Origin: Lentisphaeria bacterium UBA1776
GTDB taxonomy: Bacteria; Verrucomicrobiota; Lentisphaeria; Victivallales; Victivallaceae
NCBI GenBank assembly: GCA_002314605.1
Contig: DCGO01000025.1
Coordinates: forward strand, 1 to 27,031
Direction: 5' to 3'
DNA: 27,031 bases
This document shows positions 8,856 through 16,713 of the stretch, piece after piece. Under the pieces are notes generated by a model, which was not told the origin of the DNA, made no database searches, and saw only the letters and a program-made list of their open reading frames with translations. Made by a program: the position numbers and the translations under genes. Numbering within the stretch: the stretch's first letter is position 1; each line of letters opens with the position of its first letter.

Positions 8856-9531
8856 GATCCCCATTGCGGAAACCATACAGAGCTTTGTTGAAACCTGCAA
8901 GGAGAACAAGTTTCATACAATTCTGGCCGATCCTCCGTGGCAGTTCAATAACCGCACCGGGAAAGTTGCTCCGGAACATAAGCGGCTGAATCGGTATCCG
9001 ACCATGGTATTGGAAGACATAATGAAAATTCCGGTGCAGAGCGTTGCGGCCTCCTGCTGCCATCTTTATTTGTGGGTTCCAAATGCGCTTTTACCGGAAG
9101 GCCTTTCGGTCATGAAAGCATGGGGCTTCGAGTATAAAACCAATATTATCTGGGAAAAGATAAGAAAAGACGGATACCCTGATGGACGAGGCGTTGGTTT
9201 CTATTTTCGTAATGTGACAGAGATTTTGCTTTTCGGCATTCGCGGGGCCGGGTATCGGACGCTTGCTCCCGCGAGAAGTCAGGTTAATCTGATTCGGAGT
9301 ATGAAACGGGAACATTCGAGAAAACCCAATGAATTTTATCCGTTGATTGAATCCTGCAGTGAAGGCCCGTATTTGGAAATGTTTGCCAGGGGAACCCGTC
9401 CTAATTGGGTTTTGTGGGGCAATCAGGCAAAGGATGATTATGCCCCGGATTGGTCAACATACAGACATAATTCTTCCACATTCCAGCAGATGGAGGTCGA
9501 TCTATTCAGCCGTGAAGCATTACATGGATAA
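8845..9531 (+). CDS. MT-A70 family DNA N6-adenine methyltransferase
   Basis: The 228-residue protein is the protective methyltransferase of the R-M pair. It has the catalytic DPPW at 29-32 (ILADPPWQFNNRTG), then HLYLWVPNALLPEGLSVMKAWGF, then NVTEILLFGIRG, and the ending SRKPNEFYPLIESCS with EMFARGTRPNWVLWGNQ. That order is typical of MT-A70 enzymes (Ime4/M.MunI-like), which make N6-methyladenine. Two adjacent ATGs exist; 8845 is preferred because GGAGG ends 5 bases upstream, against 2 for ATG 8842. The base composition is AT-rich like the nuclease gene. The gene ends 19 bases before the second 81-bp repeat. Confidence 0.9.
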   Translation: MKSEIPIAETIQSFVETCKENKFHTILADPPWQFNNRTGKVAPEHKRLNRYPTMVLEDIMKIPVQSVAASCCHLYLWVPNALLPEGLSVMKAWGFEYKTNIIWEKIRKDGYPDGRGVGFYFRNVTEILLFGIRGAGYRTLAPARSQVNLIRSMKREHSRKPNEFYPLIESCSEGPYLEMFARGTRPNWVLWGNQAKDDYAPDWSTYRHNSSTFQQMEVDLFSREALHG

Positions 9532-9550
9532 TGACGATCGGCAGCCGGTT

Positions 9551-9631
9551 GAGAATCCTGCCATGGGGATCTATTTTGAGGAAGAACCCGATCACTATTG
9601 GCTGGAGGTCCTGCCCTGCCGATGATGCGGG
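9551..9631 (+). pseudogene. Orphan 3' fragment of a glyoxalase gene (81-bp direct repeat, copy 2)
   Basis: This is a near copy of 8046-8126. Translated in the matching frame it gives ENPAMGIYFEEEPDHYWLEV followed by LPCR and a stop. Compared with copy 1 there are six substitutions: four are synonymous and two change residues (Val to Glu, Asp to Glu). It has no start codon or 5' part of its own. It may be the original end of the host gene displaced by the island, or a donor-strain allele. Confidence 0.85.
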
Positions 9632-9655
9632 CGGCGGGCGGAAAAAGGCCGCACT

Positions 9656-10711
9656 TCATTGCAGCTGTTCAGGCTGATAATATCCGGCTTTCACCAGCAC
9701 ATTGCTGCAGTTTTCCGCAGTCACCAGCAGATAGGGACAGAAGCACACCGGGACATCCCGCCTCCGGTTGGGGACCGTGCTGAGATCGCGGAAAAAGTCA
9801 TGATCCCCTTTCTCCAGCAGTTCAATGACCTTGACGGTCTTGTTCGCCAGCATCCGGGTGTCCTTGAAGATCGACATGGCCTGTTTCCCCGCTAGAATGG
9901 ACCGGATATTGGGGAGTGCGCAGTCCTGACCGGTGATCAGGGGAAAACGTCCCGGATAATGCGCGGTCAGAGAGGCCTGGATTCCCATGGCCATTCCGTC
10001 ATTCATGGAGAGTACCGCATCCAGGATTTCGCCTTCGGAATAGAATTTTTTCAGGAGTCCGTTCATACGCTCGCGGGCCCCGCTTTCACTCCAATTTTTG
10101 ATGGCAATGCTTTCCAGCGCTTTTTCTCCTGACCGGACCAGGAGTTTCTTCCGGTCCAGATAGCTTCCAAGAACCGACATGGCCCCCTGATAGATGAGCG
10201 CGGTATTGTTGTCCGCCGGATCTCCCCCGAAAAGTTCGATGTAAAAAGGTCCGGGCGCAGTTCCGAGCTGCAGTTTTTCCTCCAGAAAAAGTCCCATCTG
10301 ACGGCCGATCCGGTAGTTGTCGAAGGATATGAAACAATCCACCGCTTCCGTATCGGTCAGCAGGCGGTCGTAGGCAATGACCCTGACTCCTTTGGCTTTT
10401 GCAATGGCCAGATCCGGGAGCAGGACTTTGCTGTCCACCGCGGCAATGACGAGATAACTGCAGCCGTCCTTCACCATTTCCTGAAGCTGGGTCAGCTGTT
10501 GTTCCGCGTTGTCATTGGCATAGGCAAGAACCGGCGCATATCCCCTGGCGGACAAGTCTTTCCATAAATACTGCCCGTCCAGGTTCCAGCGTGCCGTTTC
10601 CGTACTTGGCAGCAGGATGCCCACCCGTCCCTTCTGCGTGCCGTCTCCGCAGCTGCACAGGATCGTTGTCAGCATGACCGCTGCTGCAAGTATAAACCCT
10701 GATCCTTTCAT
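9656..10711 (-). CDS. Periplasmic sugar-binding lipoprotein (XylF/ChvE-like, type 1 fold)
   Basis: The 351-residue protein starts with a lipoprotein signal peptide (MKGSGFILAAAVMLTTILCS then C) with probable lipidation at Cys21. The body is a type 1 periplasmic binding protein: GRVGILLPSTETARWNLDGQ, ANDNAEQQLTQLQEMVKDG, VIAYDRLLTDTEAVDCFISF and DAVLSMNDGMAMGIQASL. These match ABC-transporter sugar receptors such as XylF and ChvE. No permease or ATPase gene is nearby, so it either serves a distant transporter or a sensor. It follows the polyol dehydrogenase gene by 39 bases on the same strand and is likely co-transcribed. The ATG at 10711 has GGGGGG about 5 bases upstream. The ligand is unknown; pentose or hexose is inferred from the family. 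Confidence 0.87.
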   Translation of the reverse strand: MKGSGFILAAAVMLTTILCSCGDGTQKGRVGILLPSTETARWNLDGQYLWKDLSARGYAPVLAYANDNAEQQLTQLQEMVKDGCSYLVIAAVDSKVLLPDLAIAKAKGVRVIAYDRLLTDTEAVDCFISFDNYRIGRQMGLFLEEKLQLGTAPGPFYIELFGGDPADNNTALIYQGAMSVLGSYLDRKKLLVRSGEKALESIAIKNWSESGARERMNGLLKKFYSEGEILDAVLSMNDGMAMGIQASLTAHYPGRFPLITGQDCALPNIRSILAGKQAMSIFKDTRMLANKTVKVIELLEKGDHDFFRDLSTVPNRRRDVPVCFCPYLLVTAENCSNVLVKAGYYQPEQLQ

Positions 10712-10750
10712 CAGCCCCCCGAAAAATACCGGATTTCCCCCGTATGCGGA

Positions 10751-11911
10751 TCAGATTTTGGCGTTGAGAATAAGATCCAGGACTGCTTTGGCTTCGCCGG
10801 ATGTCTCATCCTGCTGCCAGAGGGCGGCAAGCCCCTTGCAGATGGCCTCAGGATCCTGACCGAACTCTTTCTCTGCAGCCAGTCGGGCGCCCTTGGCGAA
10901 GTTGACCGGGGTGACGCCCTGGCTCAATGCCAGACGCATGGTCCCTACCGCCCGGTCGTCCCAGGCAAGCTTCCGGGGAATGTCCCGGATTACCCGGTCG
11001 ATGGCGTCGGAGAGGTACGGGTTCTGCATCCGGGCGATGAGTCCTTCGGCGTAATCCTTCATCCCTTTGGGGGTGAAGAGGTCGTCCACCCCGGCGTATT
11101 TTTTGCAGAGGGCCACCCCGGACTCGGTGACGAACGCCTCATGGGCGATGTCCAGAAAAGCCTTTTCCCCGGCCAGTTCCGCCATGGTGCGGAGCCCCTT
11201 GGAGGCGCCCAGCATGCCCAGCAGAAAGTGGGTGGCGTTGTGACCGTAAAGTTTGGCGTATTCAAAGGGGAACAGGTCCTTTTTCACATAGAGGCTTTGG
11301 GTCATGCGTTTCTCCACGCCGGGGGCATCGGAAATGAGGATCCAGCTGAACTGTTCCACCAGATGGGCCCGGTCGAGGCCGGGAGCCAGCGGGGAGAGCT
11401 TGCGTTTGGCAATGTCTTCGCCCCGGGCCACATCGCTCATCTTGCCGATCACGGTGTTGAGATAGAAGGTGTTCGGGAAGGCTTCGCCCATCTCCTTTTC
11501 CAGTTTTTCGGCGGCATGATTGTCGTTTTCCGCCGTGTAGATGTAGCGCAGACCGTTGGGATTGCGGCGGAACCCCTCGCGGAGCCATTCCGCCGTGGCG
11601 CCGAAAAATTTCACGCTGGGGAGGGCCGTGGCGATCTCCGTGGCCGCCGCCGCCGCCTCAATGAGTTTGGCGCGCTCTTCCGGTTTTGCAGGGCTCAGGA
11701 GTTCCAGTTTGGTGTATTTCTCCTGATAGACGTGATCCGGGGCGGCGATGTTGATGGTGATGGCGCCTCCGGCCTGATTGACGGCATTTTTGATGACCTC
11801 ATCGACTTCGGCCACAACGATCCGGTCGAATCCGCCCTTGAACGCCCCTGAAACGAAGATCCCGGTCTGGATGGGGCCCAGACCGATCCCGAGAAATACT
11901 TTTTCCGCCAT
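10751..11911 (-). CDS. Mannitol dehydrogenase-family polyol dehydrogenase (mannitol-1-phosphate 5-dehydrogenase-like)
   Basis: The 386-residue protein is an NAD(P)-dependent polyol-specific long-chain dehydrogenase, which oxidises a polyol or polyol phosphate to the ketose. The N-terminal dinucleotide fold starts FLGIGLGPIQTGIF. The C-terminal helical domain has the family's catalytic Lys-x4-Asn-x2-His signature at Lys220, Asn225 and His228 (KLYGHNATH), followed by the usual helix FLLGMLGASKGLRTMAE. The length fits MtlD (about 380) better than the longer fructuronate/mannitol 2-dehydrogenases (about 480). The real substrate is uncertain, since the loop GAGGHGxGNIGRGF-type motif of classical MtlD is altered. 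It has its own promoter and precedes the sugar-binding lipoprotein. Confidence 0.82.
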   Translation of the reverse strand: MAEKVFLGIGLGPIQTGIFVSGAFKGGFDRIVVAEVDEVIKNAVNQAGGAITINIAAPDHVYQEKYTKLELLSPAKPEERAKLIEAAAAATEIATALPSVKFFGATAEWLREGFRRNPNGLRYIYTAENDNHAAEKLEKEMGEAFPNTFYLNTVIGKMSDVARGEDIAKRKLSPLAPGLDRAHLVEQFSWILISDAPGVEKRMTQSLYVKKDLFPFEYAKLYGHNATHFLLGMLGASKGLRTMAELAGEKAFLDIAHEAFVTESGVALCKKYAGVDDLFTPKGMKDYAEGLIARMQNPYLSDAIDRVIRDIPRKLAWDDRAVGTMRLALSQGVTPVNFAKGARLAAEKEFGQDPEAICKGLAALWQQDETSGEAKAVLDLILNAKI

Positions 11912-11962
11912 AATGATCCTTCTTTCCTTTACGAGCCGCCGCTCTTCATACAGATGGTCAAT

Positions 11963-11990
11963 AAGATAGCACTTTTCAATGTTTTTTCAA
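11963..11990 (-). promoter_or_regulatory. Sigma-70-type promoter of the polyol dehydrogenase/lipoprotein genes
   Basis: On the minus strand TTGAAA (11985-11990) is followed by 16 bases and TATCTT (11963-11968), giving a leader of about 45 bases before ATG 11911. It lies only about 28 bases beyond the TatD stop codon. No intrinsic terminator is visible between them, so read-through from the upstream operon is possible. Confidence 0.55.
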
Positions 11991-12017
11991 CTTCCGGCGG
12001 TGTGAAAGATGCGGATT

Positions 12018-12590
12018 TCAAGTCTGCTTCAGGAACCGGCGGAGGGTGGTTTCATACCGGGCGTCCGCCGCCGCGCCGCACCGGGAATAGATTTCCAGGA
12101 TGGTTTTTCCCGAAGCGTCCGTTTCCAGCCCGTCAAGACTTGCGTCCCCTGTGCCGGAAAGGAGAAATCCCGCCTTTTTCAGCATGGAGCGTTTATCTTC
12201 ATTGCCCCGGAAACCGTGAAGGAGCTTCGGTATGCCGGGGTAGGGCCTGACCGCCGCCAGCAGTTCCGGAAACATCCGGACACAGTGGAAGATCACCGGT
12301 TTATGCAGAACACAGGCAAGCTGCAGGACTGCTTTCAGGCAGGCCAGCTGGGTTTCCGGAACCGGACCACGGAGCCGGTCCAGCCCCACTTCGCCGATGG
12401 CATCGGCAGGGGGAGCCTGCCGGACGAAATCTTCCGGGAGCCCGGTGAAGGTGCCGGGGAGATCCCACGGATGAAGCTCCAGCGAGAAAAAAACACCCGC
12501 CGGACGCTCTTCCGGCAGGCGTTTCACCGAGACGATCTGCAGAACATCCGGGTCTGCGTCCGCCCGGTGTGTGTGAAAGTCGCAGTACAA
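12018..12590 (-). CDS. Short TatD-family metal-dependent hydrolase
   Basis: The 190-residue protein keeps the full metal-site pattern of TatD nucleases: His6 and His8 (DFHTH), Glu67 (AIGEVGLD), His102 (VIFHC), His125 (LHGF) and Asp158 (LETD). TatD proteins are metal-dependent deoxyribonucleases or phosphoesterases, usually about 260 residues, so this is a compact version. The start is a TTG at 12590: no ATG or GTG exists before the essential His6-x-His8 pair, and the frame upstream is closed by the stop of der, 3 bases away. It is the last gene of the gltX-ClC-pyrF-der run and is probably translated by ribosomes finishing der. Confidence 0.8.
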   Translation of the reverse strand: MYCDFHTHRADADPDVLQIVSVKRLPEERPAGVFFSLELHPWDLPGTFTGLPEDFVRQAPPADAIGEVGLDRLRGPVPETQLACLKAVLQLACVLHKPVIFHCVRMFPELLAAVRPYPGIPKLLHGFRGNEDKRSMLKKAGFLLSGTGDASLDGLETDASGKTILEIYSRCGAAADARYETTLRRFLKQT

Positions 12591-12593
12591 AAC

Positions 12594-14033
12594 TCACCCT
12601 TTCTTCGGTCCGCGTTTGTGTGGTGTCCGGGACGGGGAGTGGAAACTGGTCACTTTCCGGGGTTTCTCCCGCAGCACCAGCTCCACCGGGAGCCCCGCAA
12701 GGCCAAAGGCCTGCCGCATTTCGTTCCGGAGATAGGCCAGATAATTGGGGGCGCAGTACGCCGGATTGTTCACGAAAAGGAGGAACCGGGGGGGGAGGGC
12801 GCTGATCCTTGATGCGTAATACATCTTGAGAGGCGCATTCCCCACCACCGGCGGGGTCCTTTTGCTGAAAGCATCCGACAGCACCCGGTTGAGCAGGGGG
12901 GTCCCGATGTGGATGCGTGTGTTCTCGAGGACTTCCGCCGCCGTGTCCAGGAGGCGCCCCAGATTCCGGTTTTCTTTGGCGCTGATGAAGACGATGGGGG
13001 CGTAGCTCATGCCCGGCAAAGTCCTGCGGAGCATGTCCGAGAGTTCCTCCTGGGGGTGTTCCCCCCGCTGGAGGTCGAATTTGTTGGCCACAAGGATGCA
13101 CGCTTTGCCTGCATCCTGTACCAGCGCCGCCAGTCTTTTATCCTGGGCGCTTACGCCGTCCGGGGAAGCCTCCACCACCAGCAGCACCAGATCCGCCCGT
13201 CGGATGGCGTTTTCGGTACGCATGCCGCTGAAATACTCCACCACGGTATCGACTTTGCCCTTGCGGCGCAGCCCGGCGGTGTCCACCAGTACGGCCGGCC
13301 GGGATTCCCCGTGAAATTCAAAGAGAAAGTGGATGTCCACCGCATCCCGGGTGGTGCCGGGTACGTCGCTTACGATCACGCGTTCTTCTCCGAGAAGGGC
13401 ATTGACGAGGGAAGATTTGCCCACATTGGGCCGTCCTGCCACGGCGATGGAAAAGGGCCGCTCCTCCTCCTTTTCCCCGTCTTCGCCGGGGAGGGAAGGC
13501 GGCAGTTCACGGGTCAATGCGTCCAGGAGATCCTTCAGCCCCAGACGGTGCATGCAGCTGATGGGATAGACATGGGAAAATCCCAGTTCGGCAAATTCCA
13601 CCGCCTGGGCCTTGGATGCATCGTTGTCGCACTGGTTCACGGCCAGAAGCACTTTTTTGCCGGCGGTGCGGAGGCGCTGGGCCACTTCTTTGTCCAGCGT
13701 GTGAAGTCCCTCCCGGATGCTGGTGACGAAGATCAGCACGTCGGCGCCTTCAATGGCCGCTTCGGCCTGTTCGGCGATCACTTTGTCCCAGCGGTCCATT
13801 TTGCGGGTCTCTCCGGTCAATGTTCCCAGCCCGCCGGTATCAATGAGCTGAAAGTGCCGTCCGGAATACGACGCCGGCGCCATGACCCGGTCCCGGGTGA
13901 CGCCGCTGGCTTCGTGAACAATGGCCACTCGCTTTCCCAGAATGCAGTTGAAGAGGGACGACTTGCCCACATTGGGCCGCCCCACAATGGCCACGGAAGG
14001 CAGATTGTTTTCGGGAAGGATGATTTTCGGCAT
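12594..14033 (-). CDS. der: Ribosome-assembly GTPase Der (EngA)
   Basis: This 479-residue protein has two GTPase domains in tandem, unique to Der, which acts in 50S subunit assembly. Domain 1 has GRPNVGKSSLFN, DTGG and an unusual G4 motif NQCD instead of NKxD. Domain 2 has GRPNVGKSSLVN, DTAGLRRKGK and NKFD. The C-terminal KH-like domain includes TPPVVGNAPLKMYYASR and FVNNP, followed by a basic tail (HKRGPKKG). The ATG at 14033 overlaps the pyrF stop by one base (TGATG) and has GAGG 6 bases upstream; a GTG one codon earlier is less well spaced. Domain 1 and domain 2 are joined by an acidic linker (PGEDGEKEEERP). Confidence 0.96.
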   Translation of the reverse strand: MPKIILPENNLPSVAIVGRPNVGKSSLFNCILGKRVAIVHEASGVTRDRVMAPASYSGRHFQLIDTGGLGTLTGETRKMDRWDKVIAEQAEAAIEGADVLIFVTSIREGLHTLDKEVAQRLRTAGKKVLLAVNQCDNDASKAQAVEFAELGFSHVYPISCMHRLGLKDLLDALTRELPPSLPGEDGEKEEERPFSIAVAGRPNVGKSSLVNALLGEERVIVSDVPGTTRDAVDIHFLFEFHGESRPAVLVDTAGLRRKGKVDTVVEYFSGMRTENAIRRADLVLLVVEASPDGVSAQDKRLAALVQDAGKACILVANKFDLQRGEHPQEELSDMLRRTLPGMSYAPIVFISAKENRNLGRLLDTAAEVLENTRIHIGTPLLNRVLSDAFSKRTPPVVGNAPLKMYYASRISALPPRFLLFVNNPAYCAPNYLAYLRNEMRQAFGLAGLPVELVLREKPRKVTSFHSPSRTPHKRGPKKG

Positions 14034-14851
14034 CACGCACCTCGGCAGGTGTTGATGGTGTCCCGGAGGGTCTCCGCTGCATGACCCGCCGCTGCGGCGA
14101 AGTCATCGCCGTTGGAGGCGTAAATGATCCCCCGGGAGGAGTTGATGATCAAACCGAGTCCCTCCCGGGTACAGCCGTTGCGGATCACCGCCTCCACGTC
14201 CCCCCCCTGGGCACCCACACCGGGGACCAGAAGGGGCATGCCGGGGCAGGCTTTTCGGACCATTGCCAGTTCTTCGGGGCATGTGGCGCCCACCACCAGG
14301 GCCGCATTGCCGTTGTAATTCCACTGATCCCTGGCCAGTTCCGCAACGTGCATGAAGACGGGTTTCCCGTCCGCGGTCAGATTCTGCAGCTCGCCGCCGC
14401 TGGGATTGGAGGTGCGGCAGAGGATCACGGTGCCTTTGTCGGCCCGGTCGAGGAAAGGTTTCAGGGTATCCGTCCCCATGTAGGGGTTCACGGTGGCGGC
14501 GTCGGCGCCGAAAATATCGTAGACCTCTCTGGCATACATGCTGGCGGTGGAGCCGATGTCGCCGCGCTTGACGTCAAGGATCACCGGGATCTCCGGACAG
14601 ATTTTCCGGAGGTATTCCATGGTCATGGCCAACTCTTCCACCGCATTCTGACCGGCATAAAAGGCCGCCTGGGGCTTGTAGGCGCAGACGGCATGTTTTG
14701 TCGCATCAATGAGCGCACGGTTGAAGGCAAAAACGGGATATTTTTCCCCCTTCAGCACTGCCGGAAGCTTCTTGAGATCCGGGTCCAGTCCCACGCAGAC
14801 CATGGACTTGTTGCCCCGCCACGCACCGTTCAGTTTTTCCATGAATGTCAT
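14033..14851 (-). CDS. pyrF: Orotidine-5'-phosphate decarboxylase, type 2
   Basis: The 272-residue enzyme makes UMP from OMP, the last step of pyrimidine synthesis. The catalytic loop ILDVKRGDIGSTA carries Asp93, Lys95 and Asp98. The opening CVGLDPDLKKLP, the FNRALIDATK segment and the TSNPSG phosphate-side motif are those of the longer type 2 enzymes (about 270-280 residues), rather than the 230-residue E. coli type. VPGVGAQGGDVEAV is the phosphate-binding strand near the end. The ATG at 14851 has AAGGAG 9 bases upstream. It lies between the ClC gene (26-base gap) and der (one-base overlap). Confidence 0.96.
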   Translation of the reverse strand: MTFMEKLNGAWRGNKSMVCVGLDPDLKKLPAVLKGEKYPVFAFNRALIDATKHAVCAYKPQAAFYAGQNAVEELAMTMEYLRKICPEIPVILDVKRGDIGSTASMYAREVYDIFGADAATVNPYMGTDTLKPFLDRADKGTVILCRTSNPSGGELQNLTADGKPVFMHVAELARDQWNYNGNAALVVGATCPEELAMVRKACPGMPLLVPGVGAQGGDVEAVIRNGCTREGLGLIINSSRGIIYASNGDDFAAAAGHAAETLRDTINTCRGA

Positions 14852-14877
14852 TTTTCGATCTCCTTCTGTATGACTCT

Positions 14878-16695
14878 CTAAAATGCATCTGCTTCACGCA
14901 CCAGTTTCCTGTACTGGGCGAATACCGGGGCCTTTTCCACAATGCCGAGGAAAGTACCGTCCGTATTGCACACCGGCAGACTGTCCAGTCCGCAGGCATC
15001 GAATCCTTTCATGGCCACGGCCAGATCGTCTTCCGGCTTCAGGATGCACCGGGGCGTTTCCATAAGGTCAAATACCAGCACATGGGAATAGACCTCCCGG
15101 TTCAGCATGGCGCTCAGAATCCGCTGGAGATAGACCACCCCCAGAAGTTTGCCCTTTTCATCCAGCACCGGATACAGTTCGTCGCCGGTTTTTTCAACGG
15201 TCTCGATCACATCTTCGAGCTGTGCATTTTCGGGCAGGGTGTGGTATTTCCGGATCACGTTCAGCCGAACCGACATCCGCCGGAGCATGGACTGGTCCCG
15301 GTCGGTCTCAAGAAAATGGTTTTCCACCAGAACCTTGTGGTAAATGGAACAGGGCTCGAAGAAGCGGGAGATGAAGCACGCCACCGAGGATGCGATCATC
15401 AGGGGCACCAGCAGAATATACCCTCCCGTCACCTCGGCGATGAGGAAGATCCCCGTCAAGGGCGCCCGCATGACGGCGCTGAAGACTCCGCACATCCCCA
15501 CCGCCACAAAATTGAACACCTGCAGATGGGCGATTCCGGTCATGTTGACCGTCTGGGCGAAGACGAATCCCGTGACGGCCCCGATGAACATGGCGGGGGC
15601 GAAGATGCCGCCGTCGCCGCCGGACTCCACCGTCAGCACGGTTGCCGCCACTTTGAGCAGGATCGCCGCCACCAGAAGGATCAGCACCAGCACCGGCTGG
15701 CCCGGCACCCATTGGGCGGCGAAGGCGCTTTCGCCATTCAGTCCCTGCAGATCGCAGCGGAACAGTGCTTCGATGCAGCGGTATCCCTGTCCCCGGAGCA
15801 TGGGGAAGAAGAAGAGGAGGATCGAGAGCATCAGCCCTCCCGCTCCCAGCCGCAGGGCCGGGTTCCTGAAGCGTTTTTTGAGCTGGGCTCCCGTCCAGTA
15901 GGCCATGCGGATGATATAGACCCCCACCAGTGCGCAGACAATTCCGCAGAGAAAATAGTACGGTACCGCGCCGGTCTGATACGGGGCCTTCATGGAGAGG
16001 AAGAACTGTCCGCCGTCTCCCAGCATTCTGGAGATGACTGCCGCCACTGCCGAACTCATCACCATGGGAATCAGCGCGGAAACGCTGAATTCCGGCATCA
16101 GCACTTCTGCGGTGAAGAGTACCCCGGCGATGGGGCTGTTGAAGATGGCGGAAATCGCTGCCGCCGAGCCGCAGGCGAGAAGCAGGGTCCGGCACTTGGG
16201 GTCGATCCGGAAATAGCGCGCCACGCTGGATCCGATGGCCGCCCCGGTGAGGACACTGGGCGCTTCCAGTCCGGCGGAACCGTTCAGGCCCACCGAAAGT
16301 CCGCTGGAGAGAATGTGGGTCACGGTTTCCGGCCAAGGGATCCCCGTGCGCCGCCGGGACAATGCAAGCACCAGAGGGCTCAGACTTTTGGCATAACGAG
16401 GTCCCCCCGCGAAGCGCTGGACGCAGTAGGCCAGTGCGATGCCGATGAAGGGCAGCAGAAAAAAGAGGGCCCAGCAGTACCACAATCCTCCCTCATAGGC
16501 TCCGTGCCAGACCCGGATGCTGAAATCCTCCAGGGTCCTGACCAGAAGATGCAGCAATGCCGCCGCTCCGGCGGCCAGCACCCCGATCAGGATGGACATG
16601 CAGAGGAGGACACCCCGGTGCCCGGCGTGCCGGGTGGTAAAATTCATTCCGCGCATTACCAGCCGGTGAAATCGTCTTTGAACGGGGATCCCCAT
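14878..16695 (-). CDS. ClC-family chloride channel/transporter with C-terminal CBS domains
   Basis: This 605-residue membrane protein has the ClC core (about residues 25-440, many hydrophobic helices) and a CBS pair (about 475-595: LEDVIETVEKTGDELYPVLD, then LAVAMKGFDACGLDSLPVCN). The gating glutamate is kept as Glu144 in GLEAP, where most have GREGP. ESGGDGGIFAP matches the helix N filter. The first filter GSGIP is altered to KSLSP. The internal proton glutamate (Glu203 of E. coli ClC) aligns with Val198 in FNSPIAGVLFTAEVLMPEF, as in channel-type ClCs. It could move chloride or another halide; direction and coupling cannot be read. The start at 16695 has a poor Shine-Dalgarno; Met14 (16656) is an alternative. 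Confidence 0.9.
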   Translation of the reverse strand: MGIPVQRRFHRLVMRGMNFTTRHAGHRGVLLCMSILIGVLAAGAAALLHLLVRTLEDFSIRVWHGAYEGGLWYCWALFFLLPFIGIALAYCVQRFAGGPRYAKSLSPLVLALSRRRTGIPWPETVTHILSSGLSVGLNGSAGLEAPSVLTGAAIGSSVARYFRIDPKCRTLLLACGSAAAISAIFNSPIAGVLFTAEVLMPEFSVSALIPMVMSSAVAAVISRMLGDGGQFFLSMKAPYQTGAVPYYFLCGIVCALVGVYIIRMAYWTGAQLKKRFRNPALRLGAGGLMLSILLFFFPMLRGQGYRCIEALFRCDLQGLNGESAFAAQWVPGQPVLVLILLVAAILLKVAATVLTVESGGDGGIFAPAMFIGAVTGFVFAQTVNMTGIAHLQVFNFVAVGMCGVFSAVMRAPLTGIFLIAEVTGGYILLVPLMIASSVACFISRFFEPCSIYHKVLVENHFLETDRDQSMLRRMSVRLNVIRKYHTLPENAQLEDVIETVEKTGDELYPVLDEKGKLLGVVYLQRILSAMLNREVYSHVLVFDLMETPRCILKPEDDLAVAMKGFDACGLDSLPVCNTDGTFLGIVEKAPVFAQYRKLVREADAF

Positions 16696-16713
16696 AAGCT
16701 GCCGGACTCCGGA

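Larger units (their letters stand above)
8127..9550 (+). mobile_element. Restriction-modification island inserted at the 3' end of the glyoxalase gene
   Basis: The segment between the two 81-bp repeats carries only the nuclease and methyltransferase genes. It is clearly AT-richer than its surroundings: the 60 bases from 8281 contain 21 G+C, whereas the 60 bases from 7561 contain 40. No integrase, transposase or terminal inverted repeat is visible. The flanking duplication and base composition indicate horizontal gain. Confidence 0.75.

Noticed and set aside
9347..9625. Open frame of 92 codons ending in the glyoxalase-like tail
   Set aside because: Its first two thirds are an out-of-frame reading of the methyltransferase gene; only the last 25 codons are meaningful, as the duplicated gene end.
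9626..9660. Possible terminator GCGG-AAAAAGG-CCGC between the convergent genes
   Set aside because: The stem has only four pairs and no T-run; too weak to call.
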